A DNA stretch of 64,000 nt. Source: Pseudomonadales bacterium. Its GTDB lineage: Bacteria; Pseudomonadota; Gammaproteobacteria; Pseudomonadales; Pseudohongiellaceae. The stretch spans positions 186,001-250,000 of the forward strand of contig WLWQ01000002.1 in the NCBI GenBank assembly GCA_012103535.1, read 5' to 3'. The translations under genes and the position numbers were made by a program. The notes beneath the pieces are model-generated. The model had not been told where the DNA came from, searched no databases, and was given only the letters and a program-made list of their open reading frames with translations. Position 1 is the stretch's first letter. Each line of letters opens with the position of its first letter. Positions 27,125 to 34,841 of this stretch are shown piece by piece.

Positions 27125-27976
27125 ATGAGAAAGACATTATTCAGTGTACTAATAAGTATCTTGTTTGTTGGTAATTCTTACTGCCAGGATATCGCCAGTG
27201 CCGCCCGTTCGGGGAACTTTGCAAATACTCTTACGAATGGTGGTTATCTCGAAGTTGGAGCAGGCGCGACTTATAGAAACTTAAGCAGGCTGAACATTAA
27301 AGAAGATGAAGCAGCTGGTATTGGGATATTTATAGGCGGGGAATATCGATACGAAGGATTCTTCTTAGAAGCTGCTCAAGGAACGGCCGATGGTCTAAAC
27401 CTTGGATACAATTTCTACAACGGAAACGGATTTAGTGTGGATATATTGGCTTCCAGTCTTAGTGGTAGAAACACAGGAAGAGATAATGATATTGGGGAGA
27501 ATCTATCTGAGCAGGCACTAAACCGAGCTTTGCGTGACCAGGATTCGCTATACAATGGTGCCGGGATTCGACTAACAGCCTTTCAGCCCGATGATAATAG
27601 AATATATCAGTTGCGTTTGGTTTCTGATATTCACGATAACAATGGATTTCAAGCAACTTTCCGGACTAGCAAGACGCGACAATATCGAAATTGGAATTTT
27701 CACACTATCTTCAGTTTGGGTTATTTGTCTTCGGATACCGCAGATTACTTTTTCGGAGTCGATGAAGTAGAAGCGACAAAACGATTTCCTGAATTTAAGC
27801 CGAGTTCCGCATGGACCATAGGAGCTGAAGCTGGCGTAACGTATCCGCTCAGTGAGAACTGGGTATTTCGCTCAACATTGCGTGTTGGTAGGTACTCAGG
27901 AGATATCGAAGACAGTCCATTTATTACTGGCAAAGGTAGCTTTTCATTTACTACTTTTTTCACCTATGTTTTCTAA
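27125..27976 (+). CDS. MipA/OmpV-family outer membrane protein
   Basis: 283 residues from the ATG at 27125, which has AAGGTG upstream and directly begins a signal peptide (KTLFSVLISILFVGNSYCQ); a start at 27017 would place 36 unlikely residues in front. The mature part is an outer-membrane beta-barrel with alternating strands (YLEVGAGATYRN, GIGIFIGGEYRYEG) ending in a terminal Phe (FTTFFTYVF), the usual barrel-assembly signal. It matches the MipA/OmpV family. It is the first gene of a four-gene cluster with a DUF3019 protein, a response regulator and a kinase, which probably control it. Confidence 0.85.
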   Translation: MRKTLFSVLISILFVGNSYCQDIASAARSGNFANTLTNGGYLEVGAGATYRNLSRLNIKEDEAAGIGIFIGGEYRYEGFFLEAAQGTADGLNLGYNFYNGNGFSVDILASSLSGRNTGRDNDIGENLSEQALNRALRDQDSLYNGAGIRLTAFQPDDNRIYQLRLVSDIHDNNGFQATFRTSKTRQYRNWNFHTIFSLGYLSSDTADYFFGVDEVEATKRFPEFKPSSAWTIGAEAGVTYPLSENWVFRSTLRVGRYSGDIEDSPFITGKGSFSFTTFFTYVF

Positions 27977-28412
27977 ATCTCCAATTAAAATAAAAACCTC
28001 TATGGTTAGATGCTTACTATCATTTTTCCTGGCTACTCTCTATTGGAATGTATCGCTCATACCTTCAGTTTATGCACAAGAATCAATTTTTAGTGTCACA
28101 CCTTCTCGCTGTATTGCATTGCACCAAGGACAAGATTGTTATTCAACTATCGAGTTTCAGTGGACACTGCCTGCAGACGAAGAATATTGTCTGATTCAAT
28201 TGTTAGGAACAGAACCAGAGGAATTTGGAGAAATTACTTGCTGGAGTGGGAATGAAAAGAATTCTCATCAGTTGGAGTTTGTGTCTGCCGCTAATGTAAT
28301 CTACGAAATTCGATTAAGAAATCAATTGAACTCAATTGGGGCGATTACTGTCGAAGTAGCATGGGTCTACAGATCAGGCCGTACCAATTTTAACCGCTGG
28401 AGGCTATTTTAG
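27966..28412 (+). CDS. Small secreted DUF3019-family protein
   Basis: 148 residues from the ATG at 27966, which overlaps the end of the mipA-like gene by 11 bp; an ATG at 28002 is also possible and neither has a clear ribosome-binding site. A signal peptide ends at SVYAQ. The mature part has three to four cysteines (SRCIALHQGQDCYSTIEFQW, EEYCLIQL, EITCWSG) and ends in VEVAWVYRSGRTNFNRWRLF. I recognise this as DUF3019-like; it is a small beta-rich periplasmic protein, often encoded beside MipA and a two-component system. Confidence 0.75.
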   Translation: MFSKSPIKIKTSMVRCLLSFFLATLYWNVSLIPSVYAQESIFSVTPSRCIALHQGQDCYSTIEFQWTLPADEEYCLIQLLGTEPEEFGEITCWSGNEKNSHQLEFVSAANVIYEIRLRNQLNSIGAITVEVAWVYRSGRTNFNRWRLF

Positions 28413-28416
28413 TACC

Positions 28417-29115
28417 TTGAATTCTAAAAACGGCACTATTCTACTCGTTGAAGATGATGAATCACTGGCGCAATGGATAATTGATTATCTAACCAGTCAC
28501 AACTACAAAATCGAATTAGTGGATAGAGGTGAACGAGTATCGAAGTCAGTCAGAGAGTACAGCCCTGATTTGGTAATTCTCGATTTGATGCTGCCGGGCA
28601 TGAATGGATTGGAAGTCTGTCAGCAGCTACGTCAAGCCTATTCTAAACCTGTTTTAATACTGACCGCCTGCTCGGATGAGGCAAACGAGATTCAGGGCCT
28701 TGAGAACGGTGCTGATGATTATCTAGTAAAACCCGTTAGGCCTAGAATTTTACTAGCTCGAATTGAAGCCTTGTTGCGTAGAAACAATAAAAAGTTTTCA
28801 GAAAATAATAGAGTAATCGGTAATCTTGGGCTCGATGCTGAATCTAAATCTGTCTATCTCAACAATAAACTGACTGACTTGTCTGTCAATGATTTTGAAG
28901 TATTGTGGCTTCTGTCTTCAGATTCAGGGAAAGTAATTACCCGGAACGAACTAATTTCTCAGATTAGAGGATTCAAATATGATGGATTCGATCGGTCAAT
29001 TGATATCAGAATATCGCGACTAAGAAAGAAACTTGGTGATGATCCTGATAAACCTTACAAAATTAAAACAGTTCGTGGATTAGGTTATCTGTTTGTTCAC
29101 GATGCTTGGGCGTAG
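28417..29115 (+). CDS. OmpR-family response regulator
   Basis: 232 residues with a TTG start at 28417 and GGAGG 13 nt upstream. The receiver domain (1-120) has the acidic pair in LLVEDDES, the phospho-acceptor Asp at 56 (DLVILDLMLPGMNG), the conserved Thr in ILTAC and the Lys in YLVKPV. The winged-helix effector domain (130-230) shows LTDLSVNDFEVLWLL, RSIDIRISRLRKKLGDDP and IKTVRGLGYLF. It starts 2 bp after the DUF3019 stop and is followed 15 bp later by its kinase. It probably controls the upstream outer-membrane gene. Confidence 0.92.
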   Translation: MNSKNGTILLVEDDESLAQWIIDYLTSHNYKIELVDRGERVSKSVREYSPDLVILDLMLPGMNGLEVCQQLRQAYSKPVLILTACSDEANEIQGLENGADDYLVKPVRPRILLARIEALLRRNNKKFSENNRVIGNLGLDAESKSVYLNNKLTDLSVNDFEVLWLLSSDSGKVITRNELISQIRGFKYDGFDRSIDIRISRLRKKLGDDPDKPYKIKTVRGLGYLFVHDAWA

Positions 29116-29130
29116 AATTTCGAGCTTTTT

Positions 29131-30411
29131 ATGCGTCTTTTTCTTGCATCTCTAATCCTTATCGTAATTTTCTCTGTCTCTGCAGTTGGCTGGGGTGTAA
29201 CACAATTGTACTTGGCAGTTGATATGTCGGGTGATGAATCATCAGAACTAGTGGGATTTGAGATACTTGGAAGAAACATAGCGAATACGATTGATGCACT
29301 TTCTAATTCAAATCAGTTTGTTGAAGTTTGGAATCAACATAGTGACATTATGCTGGAAGTTCATTCGCGTTCGGAATATCAAGTTCCAGATGACATTGTT
29401 TCGCCCTTTCTCAATGGGGATCCACTCATTTTGGAGACTGTGGATAGCTTGTCTTTCAACTTTTATCTGGAAAGTTCTGGCGAAGTACTAAGTATCTTAG
29501 CTCCTTCCAATCTCCAACCTCAATTACAAGATGTTCAAAGCCTGCTGCTTACAATCGCATTCTATGTGGGAGTTATTTTGATTGTGGCAATTTGGATGTA
29601 CCCACTCGTTTTACGACTAATGAAACTACGAGAAACAACCACGCAATTCGGTGATGGTGAGTTAACAGCGAGAGTTTCAACCAGCCGTATTTCTTACATC
29701 GCAGAAATAGAACATGAGTTTAATCGAATGGCGGATCGAATTAATGCCCTGATTGAAGACAATAAGTTGCTCAGCAGAGCTGTTTCTCACAATCTGAAAA
29801 CTCCATTGTCTAGGCTACGATTTGGAATTGACGCATTGGAAGAATCAGAAATTGGCGACTACAGAAAAGAACAATTTAGTAGACTAAATAATGATTTAAG
29901 TGAGATGGAGTCGCTAATCGACACTCTGTTGGAATATGCGAAACTGGAAGAGTCAGGTTTGGCCATTGACTTGGAGCCTGTAGATCTTTCCATGATCATA
30001 TCCGAAATTTTGAATCTAAACAGTCAAGATTCTTTGTCCGTTTGTGTAGAGACAACTGATGAGAAGGTAATGGTCTGGGCAGACAGAAATTTTGTTTCGA
30101 TGCAGTTAACGAATGTAATTGACAATGCAATTACTCACTCTGACTCAAAGATAAAAGTTTCTGTAACTGAAAATCAAAATGTATTTTGCACAATTGAAGA
30201 CGATGGCTCAGGATTTATTGATCAGGATATAGAATTGGCAGCACTGCCCTTTTGGAGAGCGGACAGTGTAAAAAAATCTAATGGTCATGGAATGGGGCTT
30301 GCTATTTCGAAAAAAATCTCAGAATGGTTTGGAGGAGAAATGAGAATAAGCAGGTCAAAGTCTCTCGGTGGCGCCTCTGTTACCCTGATTTATAGGACTG
30401 TTACTAAGTAG
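29131..30411 (+). CDS. Sensor histidine kinase
   Basis: 426 residues. Two transmembrane helices (5-27 and about 138-160) flank a periplasmic sensor of about 110 residues. A HAMP-like linker follows, then the H-box with His220 (SRAVSHNLKTPLSRLRF), N-box (NVIDNAITHS), G1 (IEDDGSGF) and G2 (GHGMGLAISKK). It is an orthodox EnvZ-type kinase and the partner of the regulator just upstream. The reverse-strand IS3 remnant ends only 3 bp after its stop codon. Confidence 0.92.
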   Translation: MRLFLASLILIVIFSVSAVGWGVTQLYLAVDMSGDESSELVGFEILGRNIANTIDALSNSNQFVEVWNQHSDIMLEVHSRSEYQVPDDIVSPFLNGDPLILETVDSLSFNFYLESSGEVLSILAPSNLQPQLQDVQSLLLTIAFYVGVILIVAIWMYPLVLRLMKLRETTTQFGDGELTARVSTSRISYIAEIEHEFNRMADRINALIEDNKLLSRAVSHNLKTPLSRLRFGIDALEESEIGDYRKEQFSRLNNDLSEMESLIDTLLEYAKLEESGLAIDLEPVDLSMIISEILNLNSQDSLSVCVETTDEKVMVWADRNFVSMQLTNVIDNAITHSDSKIKVSVTENQNVFCTIEDDGSGFIDQDIELAALPFWRADSVKKSNGHGMGLAISKKISEWFGGEMRISRSKSLGGASVTLIYRTVTK

Positions 30412-30414
30412 CGG

Positions 30415-30796
30415 TGGACTTTCTTCGAATCAGTGGACACTCAGCCCACATTCACGGCCTGCTTCTCAAACGCCACAGGACTTATATTTCCTAAGTGTTG
30501 ATGCCGTCTTGCTCTATTGTAAAACACTTCGATGTAATCGAATATTTCTGCTTTAGCTTTGTCTCTGGTTTTGAATATGTGCCGCCTGATCTTTTCTTTC
30601 TTCAGACTACTGAAGAACGATTCAACAGCGGCATTGTCATAACAGTTCCCTCGGCGACTCATGCTTGGAACCAAGTTATGCTCAACACAGAATCGACTCC
30701 ACTTATCACTGCCATATTGTGACCCTTGATCTGAATGAATGATCACCTCATGCTTAGGAGATCGTCTCCATACCGCCATGAGTATGGCATCTAGAG
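30415..30796 (-). pseudogene. IS3-family transposase (OrfB) 3' remnant
   Basis: The frame from 30441 to about 30795 encodes the C-terminal third of an IS3 OrfB: MAVWRRSPKHEVIIHSDQGS, then SMSRRGNCYDNAAVESFFSS and a YIEVFYNRARRHQHLG end. The DDE Asp (HSDQG) and Glu (VESFF) of the C-terminal core are present. The right inverted repeat TGGACTTTCTTCGAATCAGT lies at 30415. The 5' part, with OrfA, most of OrfB and the left end, is missing. The break falls exactly at the 71-bp palindromic element at 30797. It is not autonomous. Confidence 0.85.
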
Positions 30797-30867
30797 AATC
30801 AAAGGAGTCAGAGTAATTTGATATCGGATGATGTAGTGGTAATCAAACTACTCTGACCCCTTTGATT
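30797..30867. repeat. 71-bp palindromic element, copy 2
   Basis: Nearly identical to the copy at 26900; the visible change is GGAG for GGGG in the left arm. It directly abuts the broken end of the IS3 transposase remnant. This suggests the IS was truncated by insertion of the element or by recombination at it. Confidence 0.85.
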
Positions 30868-30932
30868 TGCAACACAGATTCGATTAACTTCAGCCATCGG
30901 TCTTTAGAACCAATACAATAAAAAACTCCACT

Positions 30933-32234
30933 ATGGCTACTCCTACGACAGCACGCTGGACCAATAGGTTTTCATTTCTAATGGTCAGCATTGGCGCTGC
31001 CGTTGGACTTGGCAATCTATGGCGATTTCCTTTTCAGGCCGGAGAAAATGGCGGTTCGGCTTTCGTGCTGGTTTACCTGTTGTGCATTGTAGTCATCGTC
31101 TACCCAGTGCTAATAGGCGAACTTGCAGTGGGGCGACACATGGGTTTATCTGCTGTTGGCTCAACCAAGGAAATGGCTCTTGCTGCCGGTCGTTCGCCCT
31201 GGTGGGGATTAGTAGGTGGCATTGGCGCATTTGCTACCTACATGGTGCTGTGCATCTATGGTGTCATTTCTGGCCGCGTTTTGGCGTTTGCAGTTGCTGG
31301 ATTCAGTGGTGGCTATATCGAAGATGGCATGCCAGCAATTTATGGCACAGCCGTTCGTGCCTTCCTCTGGCAAACACTCTTCATGGCGATAACCGTCGGT
31401 ATCGTGTTGCGGGGTTTGCATAAGGGGGTTGAGGGATTCGCTCGCATCGCCATGCCTGTGTTTTTTGTCATGCTCTTGTTGCTGTCTATCTACTCTCTCA
31501 GTGTGGGCAGCACGGGCGCTGCTCTTGACTATTTGCTTAGTCCCCGTTTTGACGAGTTGACACCTGAAGTGATGCTCGCCGCATTCGGGCAGGCGTTCTT
31601 CTCGGTCGTTGTTGGTGGAGCAGCCATGTTGACCTTCGGCGCCTACATGGACAAGAAAGCAAACATCGCCAATGACGGTGTTGTTATCGCTACCTCCGAC
31701 ACCATTGTTGCCATGGTGGCGGGTCTAATGATATTTCCAATCGTATTTCAGTTCGGTTTGGACCCGGCAATGGGTATGGGTTTGATTTTTAGCACGATGC
31801 CGCTTTCATTTTTACAAATGCCGGCAGGTTCTCTGGTTGGCGGTCTATTCTTTAGTCTCGCCGCCCTGGGCGCACTCACTTCCTCTACTATCATGCTGAT
31901 GCTTGCTGCAACAGTGGTGGAAGAGCAATTAAAGATACCGCGTAAGACTGCCGTTCTACTGCTTGGTGCTATCGCTTGGAGCGTAGGAGCTACAAGTGTG
32001 TTCTACCCGCACTTAAATGAAGGGATCGATTTCTTCTCGGGACAGGTCATGATGCCAATTGGTGGAATACTAATAGCAGTTTTTGCGGGTTGGGTAGCCC
32101 CGCGGGAAGCAATGCGCGGTGAGCTGTCTGGCTTGAGTGAACCCTTGTTTAATGTTTGGCGCTTTATTGTGAGATACATGGCACCTATTCTTGTGAGCGG
32201 CGTACTTATTCTAGGTGTTTCCGCCCATTTCTAG
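30933..32234 (+). CDS. Neurotransmitter:sodium symporter family transporter
   Basis: 433 residues. The N-terminus has the NSS signature of helix 1 (SIGAAVGLGNLWRFPFQAGE), which holds the Na+ and substrate site in LeuT-type carriers. About eleven to twelve hydrophobic helices follow, including FFSVVVGGAAMLTFGAYMDK and ALGALTSSTIMLMLAATVVE. It should import an amino acid or related compound using the sodium gradient. Bacterial members are often a helix shorter than LeuT, which fits this length. The ribosome-binding site is weak. It stands alone between repeats. Confidence 0.88.
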   Translation: MATPTTARWTNRFSFLMVSIGAAVGLGNLWRFPFQAGENGGSAFVLVYLLCIVVIVYPVLIGELAVGRHMGLSAVGSTKEMALAAGRSPWWGLVGGIGAFATYMVLCIYGVISGRVLAFAVAGFSGGYIEDGMPAIYGTAVRAFLWQTLFMAITVGIVLRGLHKGVEGFARIAMPVFFVMLLLLSIYSLSVGSTGAALDYLLSPRFDELTPEVMLAAFGQAFFSVVVGGAAMLTFGAYMDKKANIANDGVVIATSDTIVAMVAGLMIFPIVFQFGLDPAMGMGLIFSTMPLSFLQMPAGSLVGGLFFSLAALGALTSSTIMLMLAATVVEEQLKIPRKTAVLLLGAIAWSVGATSVFYPHLNEGIDFFSGQVMMPIGGILIAVFAGWVAPREAMRGELSGLSEPLFNVWRFIVRYMAPILVSGVLILGVSAHF

Positions 32235-32447
32235 TTCTTGAATTGCATTCTCGCAGCGGCTGATATTTTTAATCCCAATGACCAGTGCTGATTGCAATTG
32301 CTCAATAAACAGGAAACAAGAGCAAGGCTAGGGTAACTTGTTCTGGGATTTGGTGGACTCTAACTTAGTGTACATATTGGGAGTTCAGTGGGGCGGTATT
32401 CAATTGTGCGAAGATCTAATCGTTTAGTCGAAAATAGAAAGGAGCGC

Positions 32448-32836
32448 TAATCAAAGGGGTCAGAGTAAAAATACAGTAGTTTTAGCGGAAATCGCGCCAT
32501 CTGATCCGGGGCGGACTAACTTGCAGGAGCAAGTTAGGACAGCCGAAGGCTCGGGCGTAGCCCGAGCACATGGATGTGCGAGTTGACCAATTCGCTAGGA
32601 ACGAATTTGGACAGCGGAACGCTGGTCGAAGACCGAGTCCAGGGATGGACGAGTCAATAATCCAAAAAGCCTTAGGGCTGTTTATCGCCTGCGGGCTTCG
32701 CACTTTGCGCTCGTTGCAAATTGCTTCGCACAGTCGAACCACCGACACGAGGGTTTTCAGTAGACTGTGTGACCGATTCTTTATTTGAACCAACGATTTA
32801 AAACTGCGAAACCAGAGTGTGCTAAGAAGTGTGCTA
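32448..32836. repeat. Large composite tRNA-Phe-derived repeat
   Basis: The longest copy. It opens with a half palindrome (TAATCAAAGGGGTCAGAGTA) fused to a CGCGCCATCTGATCCGGGGC segment; this 68-bp block recurs at 60829-60896 with one visible difference. Two tandem modules A follow, then module B, then the tRNA-Phe segment TCGAACCACCGACACGAGGG at 32734-32760. After a 55-nt flank come two AGTGTGCTA copies at 32816-32836. No gene is seen in 32235-32447, the gap before it. Confidence 0.75.
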
Positions 32837-32905
32837 TGGATTCTGTACAACTTTTTAATCAAATTTCTCAAGCTAAAGTTGACTCCTGCTCTCTAAAAAC
32901 GCGTA

Positions 32906-34009
32906 TCAATCGGGCAGTTCAACCAAGATTGACCTGAGGATCGGCAATACTTCTTCTTCTCCATTAGATCCTACGAAGTAGAGCATAAGATTTTGCAGCG
33001 GACGAATTAGGAGGTAAGAGAAAAACACACCATCCGAACCTGAATGGCTATATTGTCTAATCTCACCCGCATTATTCGTTCGTATGTACCAGCCGTAACC
33101 AAGATAGAGATTTTCAGATTCCATGACGTGAGGGGTGAGAACCAATTCCGCTACTTTTGGATTCAGAAAGTTATTGGACATCAAGGCCATTTGCCAGATG
33201 CGCATGTCGGCAATTGTACTCTGCATACCGCCATTGCCCATCAAGTTCCAATGTCTTCCTTCCAGCTCTTCCAGGTTGTAAGCGATATTTGGCTGTTGCG
33301 GCTCACCACTGAGCTTGCCATAAGCAAACATAGTTAAATCGCGGGATCCAAAAAAATAGTCCGTATCATTAAGGTTAAGTGGTTGGAGCAATTCATTTCT
33401 AACATAGTCTGCAAATAGTTGATTGGAGACAACTTCTATTACAGCAGCAATCAGGCTATAGCCTAAATTGGAATAAACTACTTCATCAGTTTTGTCTTCG
33501 CTTTGCATTCCTGCCAGACAGTCGTCTAATAATTCGTCTCTACTACGGTAAGCAAAATCTGCTCCACAATTATCTGGCAAACCTGCTGTGTGAGTTAGTA
33601 AATCATGGAGAGTGATTTCGCTAAGGTAGGAATGACCCTCCAGATAATTGTCTAGCGGAATATGTAAATCGAGTAAATTTTCGCTAGCCAGTTTGGCAGC
33701 GGCAGTAGCAGTAAATTGTTTCGAGATTGAACCGATTTGGTGAATTGTGGCGATAGTGAACGGTATTTCTTCAGCCGGATTGGCAAGACCGTACGCTGCT
33801 TCCAGTGTGACTTCTCCGTTTTGTTCAAGTAAAACGGCACCTGAGAATCCATCGGTAGCTGCATTGTCGAGCAATTGTTTAACTCGATCCACGACACTTG
33901 CCGAATCAGGAAGGGTTTCTTCAGCAGCGTTGAGCCCAGTTGCAGCGAGAGACAGAATTAGACTGCAGTAAAGTACACTTATAGATGTTATGACGCTCCG
34001 GCACTTCAT
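32906..34009 (-). CDS. Beta-lactamase-fold serine hydrolase
   Basis: 367 residues from the ATG at 34009; a TTG at 34024 is possible. A signal peptide ends near LNAAEE. It belongs to the class C beta-lactamase/DD-peptidase-like hydrolases. The SxxK motif is S94-I-S-K97 (IGSISKQFTATAAAKL), the YxN motif is Y179-S-N181 (VVYSNLGYSLI), and an HSG triad lies near the C-terminus (QYSHSGSDGVFFSY). The family includes esterases and peptidases, so resistance should not be assumed. It is exported and probably periplasmic. Confidence 0.82.
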   Translation of the reverse strand: MKCRSVITSISVLYCSLILSLAATGLNAAEETLPDSASVVDRVKQLLDNAATDGFSGAVLLEQNGEVTLEAAYGLANPAEEIPFTIATIHQIGSISKQFTATAAAKLASENLLDLHIPLDNYLEGHSYLSEITLHDLLTHTAGLPDNCGADFAYRSRDELLDDCLAGMQSEDKTDEVVYSNLGYSLIAAVIEVVSNQLFADYVRNELLQPLNLNDTDYFFGSRDLTMFAYGKLSGEPQQPNIAYNLEELEGRHWNLMGNGGMQSTIADMRIWQMALMSNNFLNPKVAELVLTPHVMESENLYLGYGWYIRTNNAGEIRQYSHSGSDGVFFSYLLIRPLQNLMLYFVGSNGEEEVLPILRSILVELPD

Positions 34010-34171
34010 AGGTATCACGTTCAATCAAATAAAAAATATATTACGTATGTCATGAGTCTCTATCATACTGATATAAGTTCAAAGCAAAGGGTCTTGGTCA
34101 GTATTTACAACAAGGATTAACGGAGGTAGCCAGAATAATAATACAGTAGTTATGAAAATTATAAAGGAGAG

Positions 34172-34370
34172 GGTGCCCAGGGGCGGAAGAATCCAAAAAG
34201 GCTTAGGCCTTTTTGTCCCCTGCGGGCTTCGCGCTTTGCGCTCGTAGCAAATTCCTGGCGCAATTGGTCGAACCACCGACACGAGGATTTTCAGAAGACC
34301 GCGTGACCGATTTGTTTTTTAGGTCAATGTGTTACAAGTACGAAAACAGAGTGTGCTAAGAAGTGTGCTA
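34172..34370. repeat. Composite tRNA-Phe-derived repeat, best copy
   Basis: 34172-34188 equals tRNA-Phe positions 61056-61072 (GGTGCCCAGGGGCGGAA), and 34268-34294 equals 61073-61099, the next 27 bp of the tRNA. The 79 bp between them (34189-34267) are module B: AAAAAGGCTTAGGCCTTTTT, TGCGGGCTTCGCGC, TTTGCGCTCG and a weak CCTGGCGCAATTGG part. The split lies inside the T-loop. After 55 nt, two AGTGTGCTA copies lie at 34350-34370. Confidence 0.85.
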
Positions 34371-34458
34371 CAAATTGACTGTAAAGTGCGTCAAAACTTG
34401 CTGATATCTACCTAAGCCAACTACCCTAGAATAGCAATGCATTGGAAAGGATTCCGGC

Positions 34459-34790
34459 ATGTTACAGACAGGGATTGCCGGGTTCGGCGATCGGCTACCC
34501 GGTGTCTCTGCGCCCAGGTACGAGCGGCACCGGCCCGAACAGACTCTTCTTTACCAGATTGTTGATAAACACTACCCGGAATTTTTGGCACAACTGGCGA
34601 TTCCTGCCTGACCATGTCCACCTTGAGTTTACGGGCTTCCTAAAGTGCGGTCTGCTTGATCATGGATTTCTAAGAGTGCGTTGTGAAAGTTGTCACCACG
34701 AGAAGTTGGTGGCATTTTCCTGTAAGAAGAGAGGCTTCTGCACTGTTTCTCGTAACTGCTGTATCATTGCGCCGATCCCAATCAATCTAA
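34459..34790 (+). pseudogene. IS91-type transposase N-terminal remnant
   Basis: An ATG at 34459 opens MLQTGIAGFGDRLPGVSAPR and runs to DKHYPEFLAQLAIPA, then stops. The +1 frame takes over with FTGFLKCGLLDHGFLRVRCE and SCHHEKLVAFSCKKRGFC. This is the cysteine-rich zinc-binding head of IS91-family transposases. The frame is broken near 34605, the next conserved segment is lost after GFC, and the catalytic domain is absent. It lies just before the ABC exporter genes and has no part in their expression that I can see. Confidence 0.8.
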
Positions 34791-34841
34791 ACGATTGTGG
34801 CTGACGTAAGCTGCCCACCTGGAAAGGATGGACCCTTCTAC

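Noticed and set aside
32906..34009. True beta-lactamase or resistance gene
   Set aside because: The SxxK/YxN motifs are shared by many esterases and peptidases; nothing here points to beta-lactam hydrolysis.
32448..34370. CRISPR array
   Set aside because: The repeats are dispersed, composite and hairpin-rich, without regular spacers or cas genes.
34442..34804. 120-residue frame as a complete gene
   Set aside because: Only its second half is family-like (IS91 zinc-binding head); the first half belongs to another frame, so it is a frameshifted remnant.
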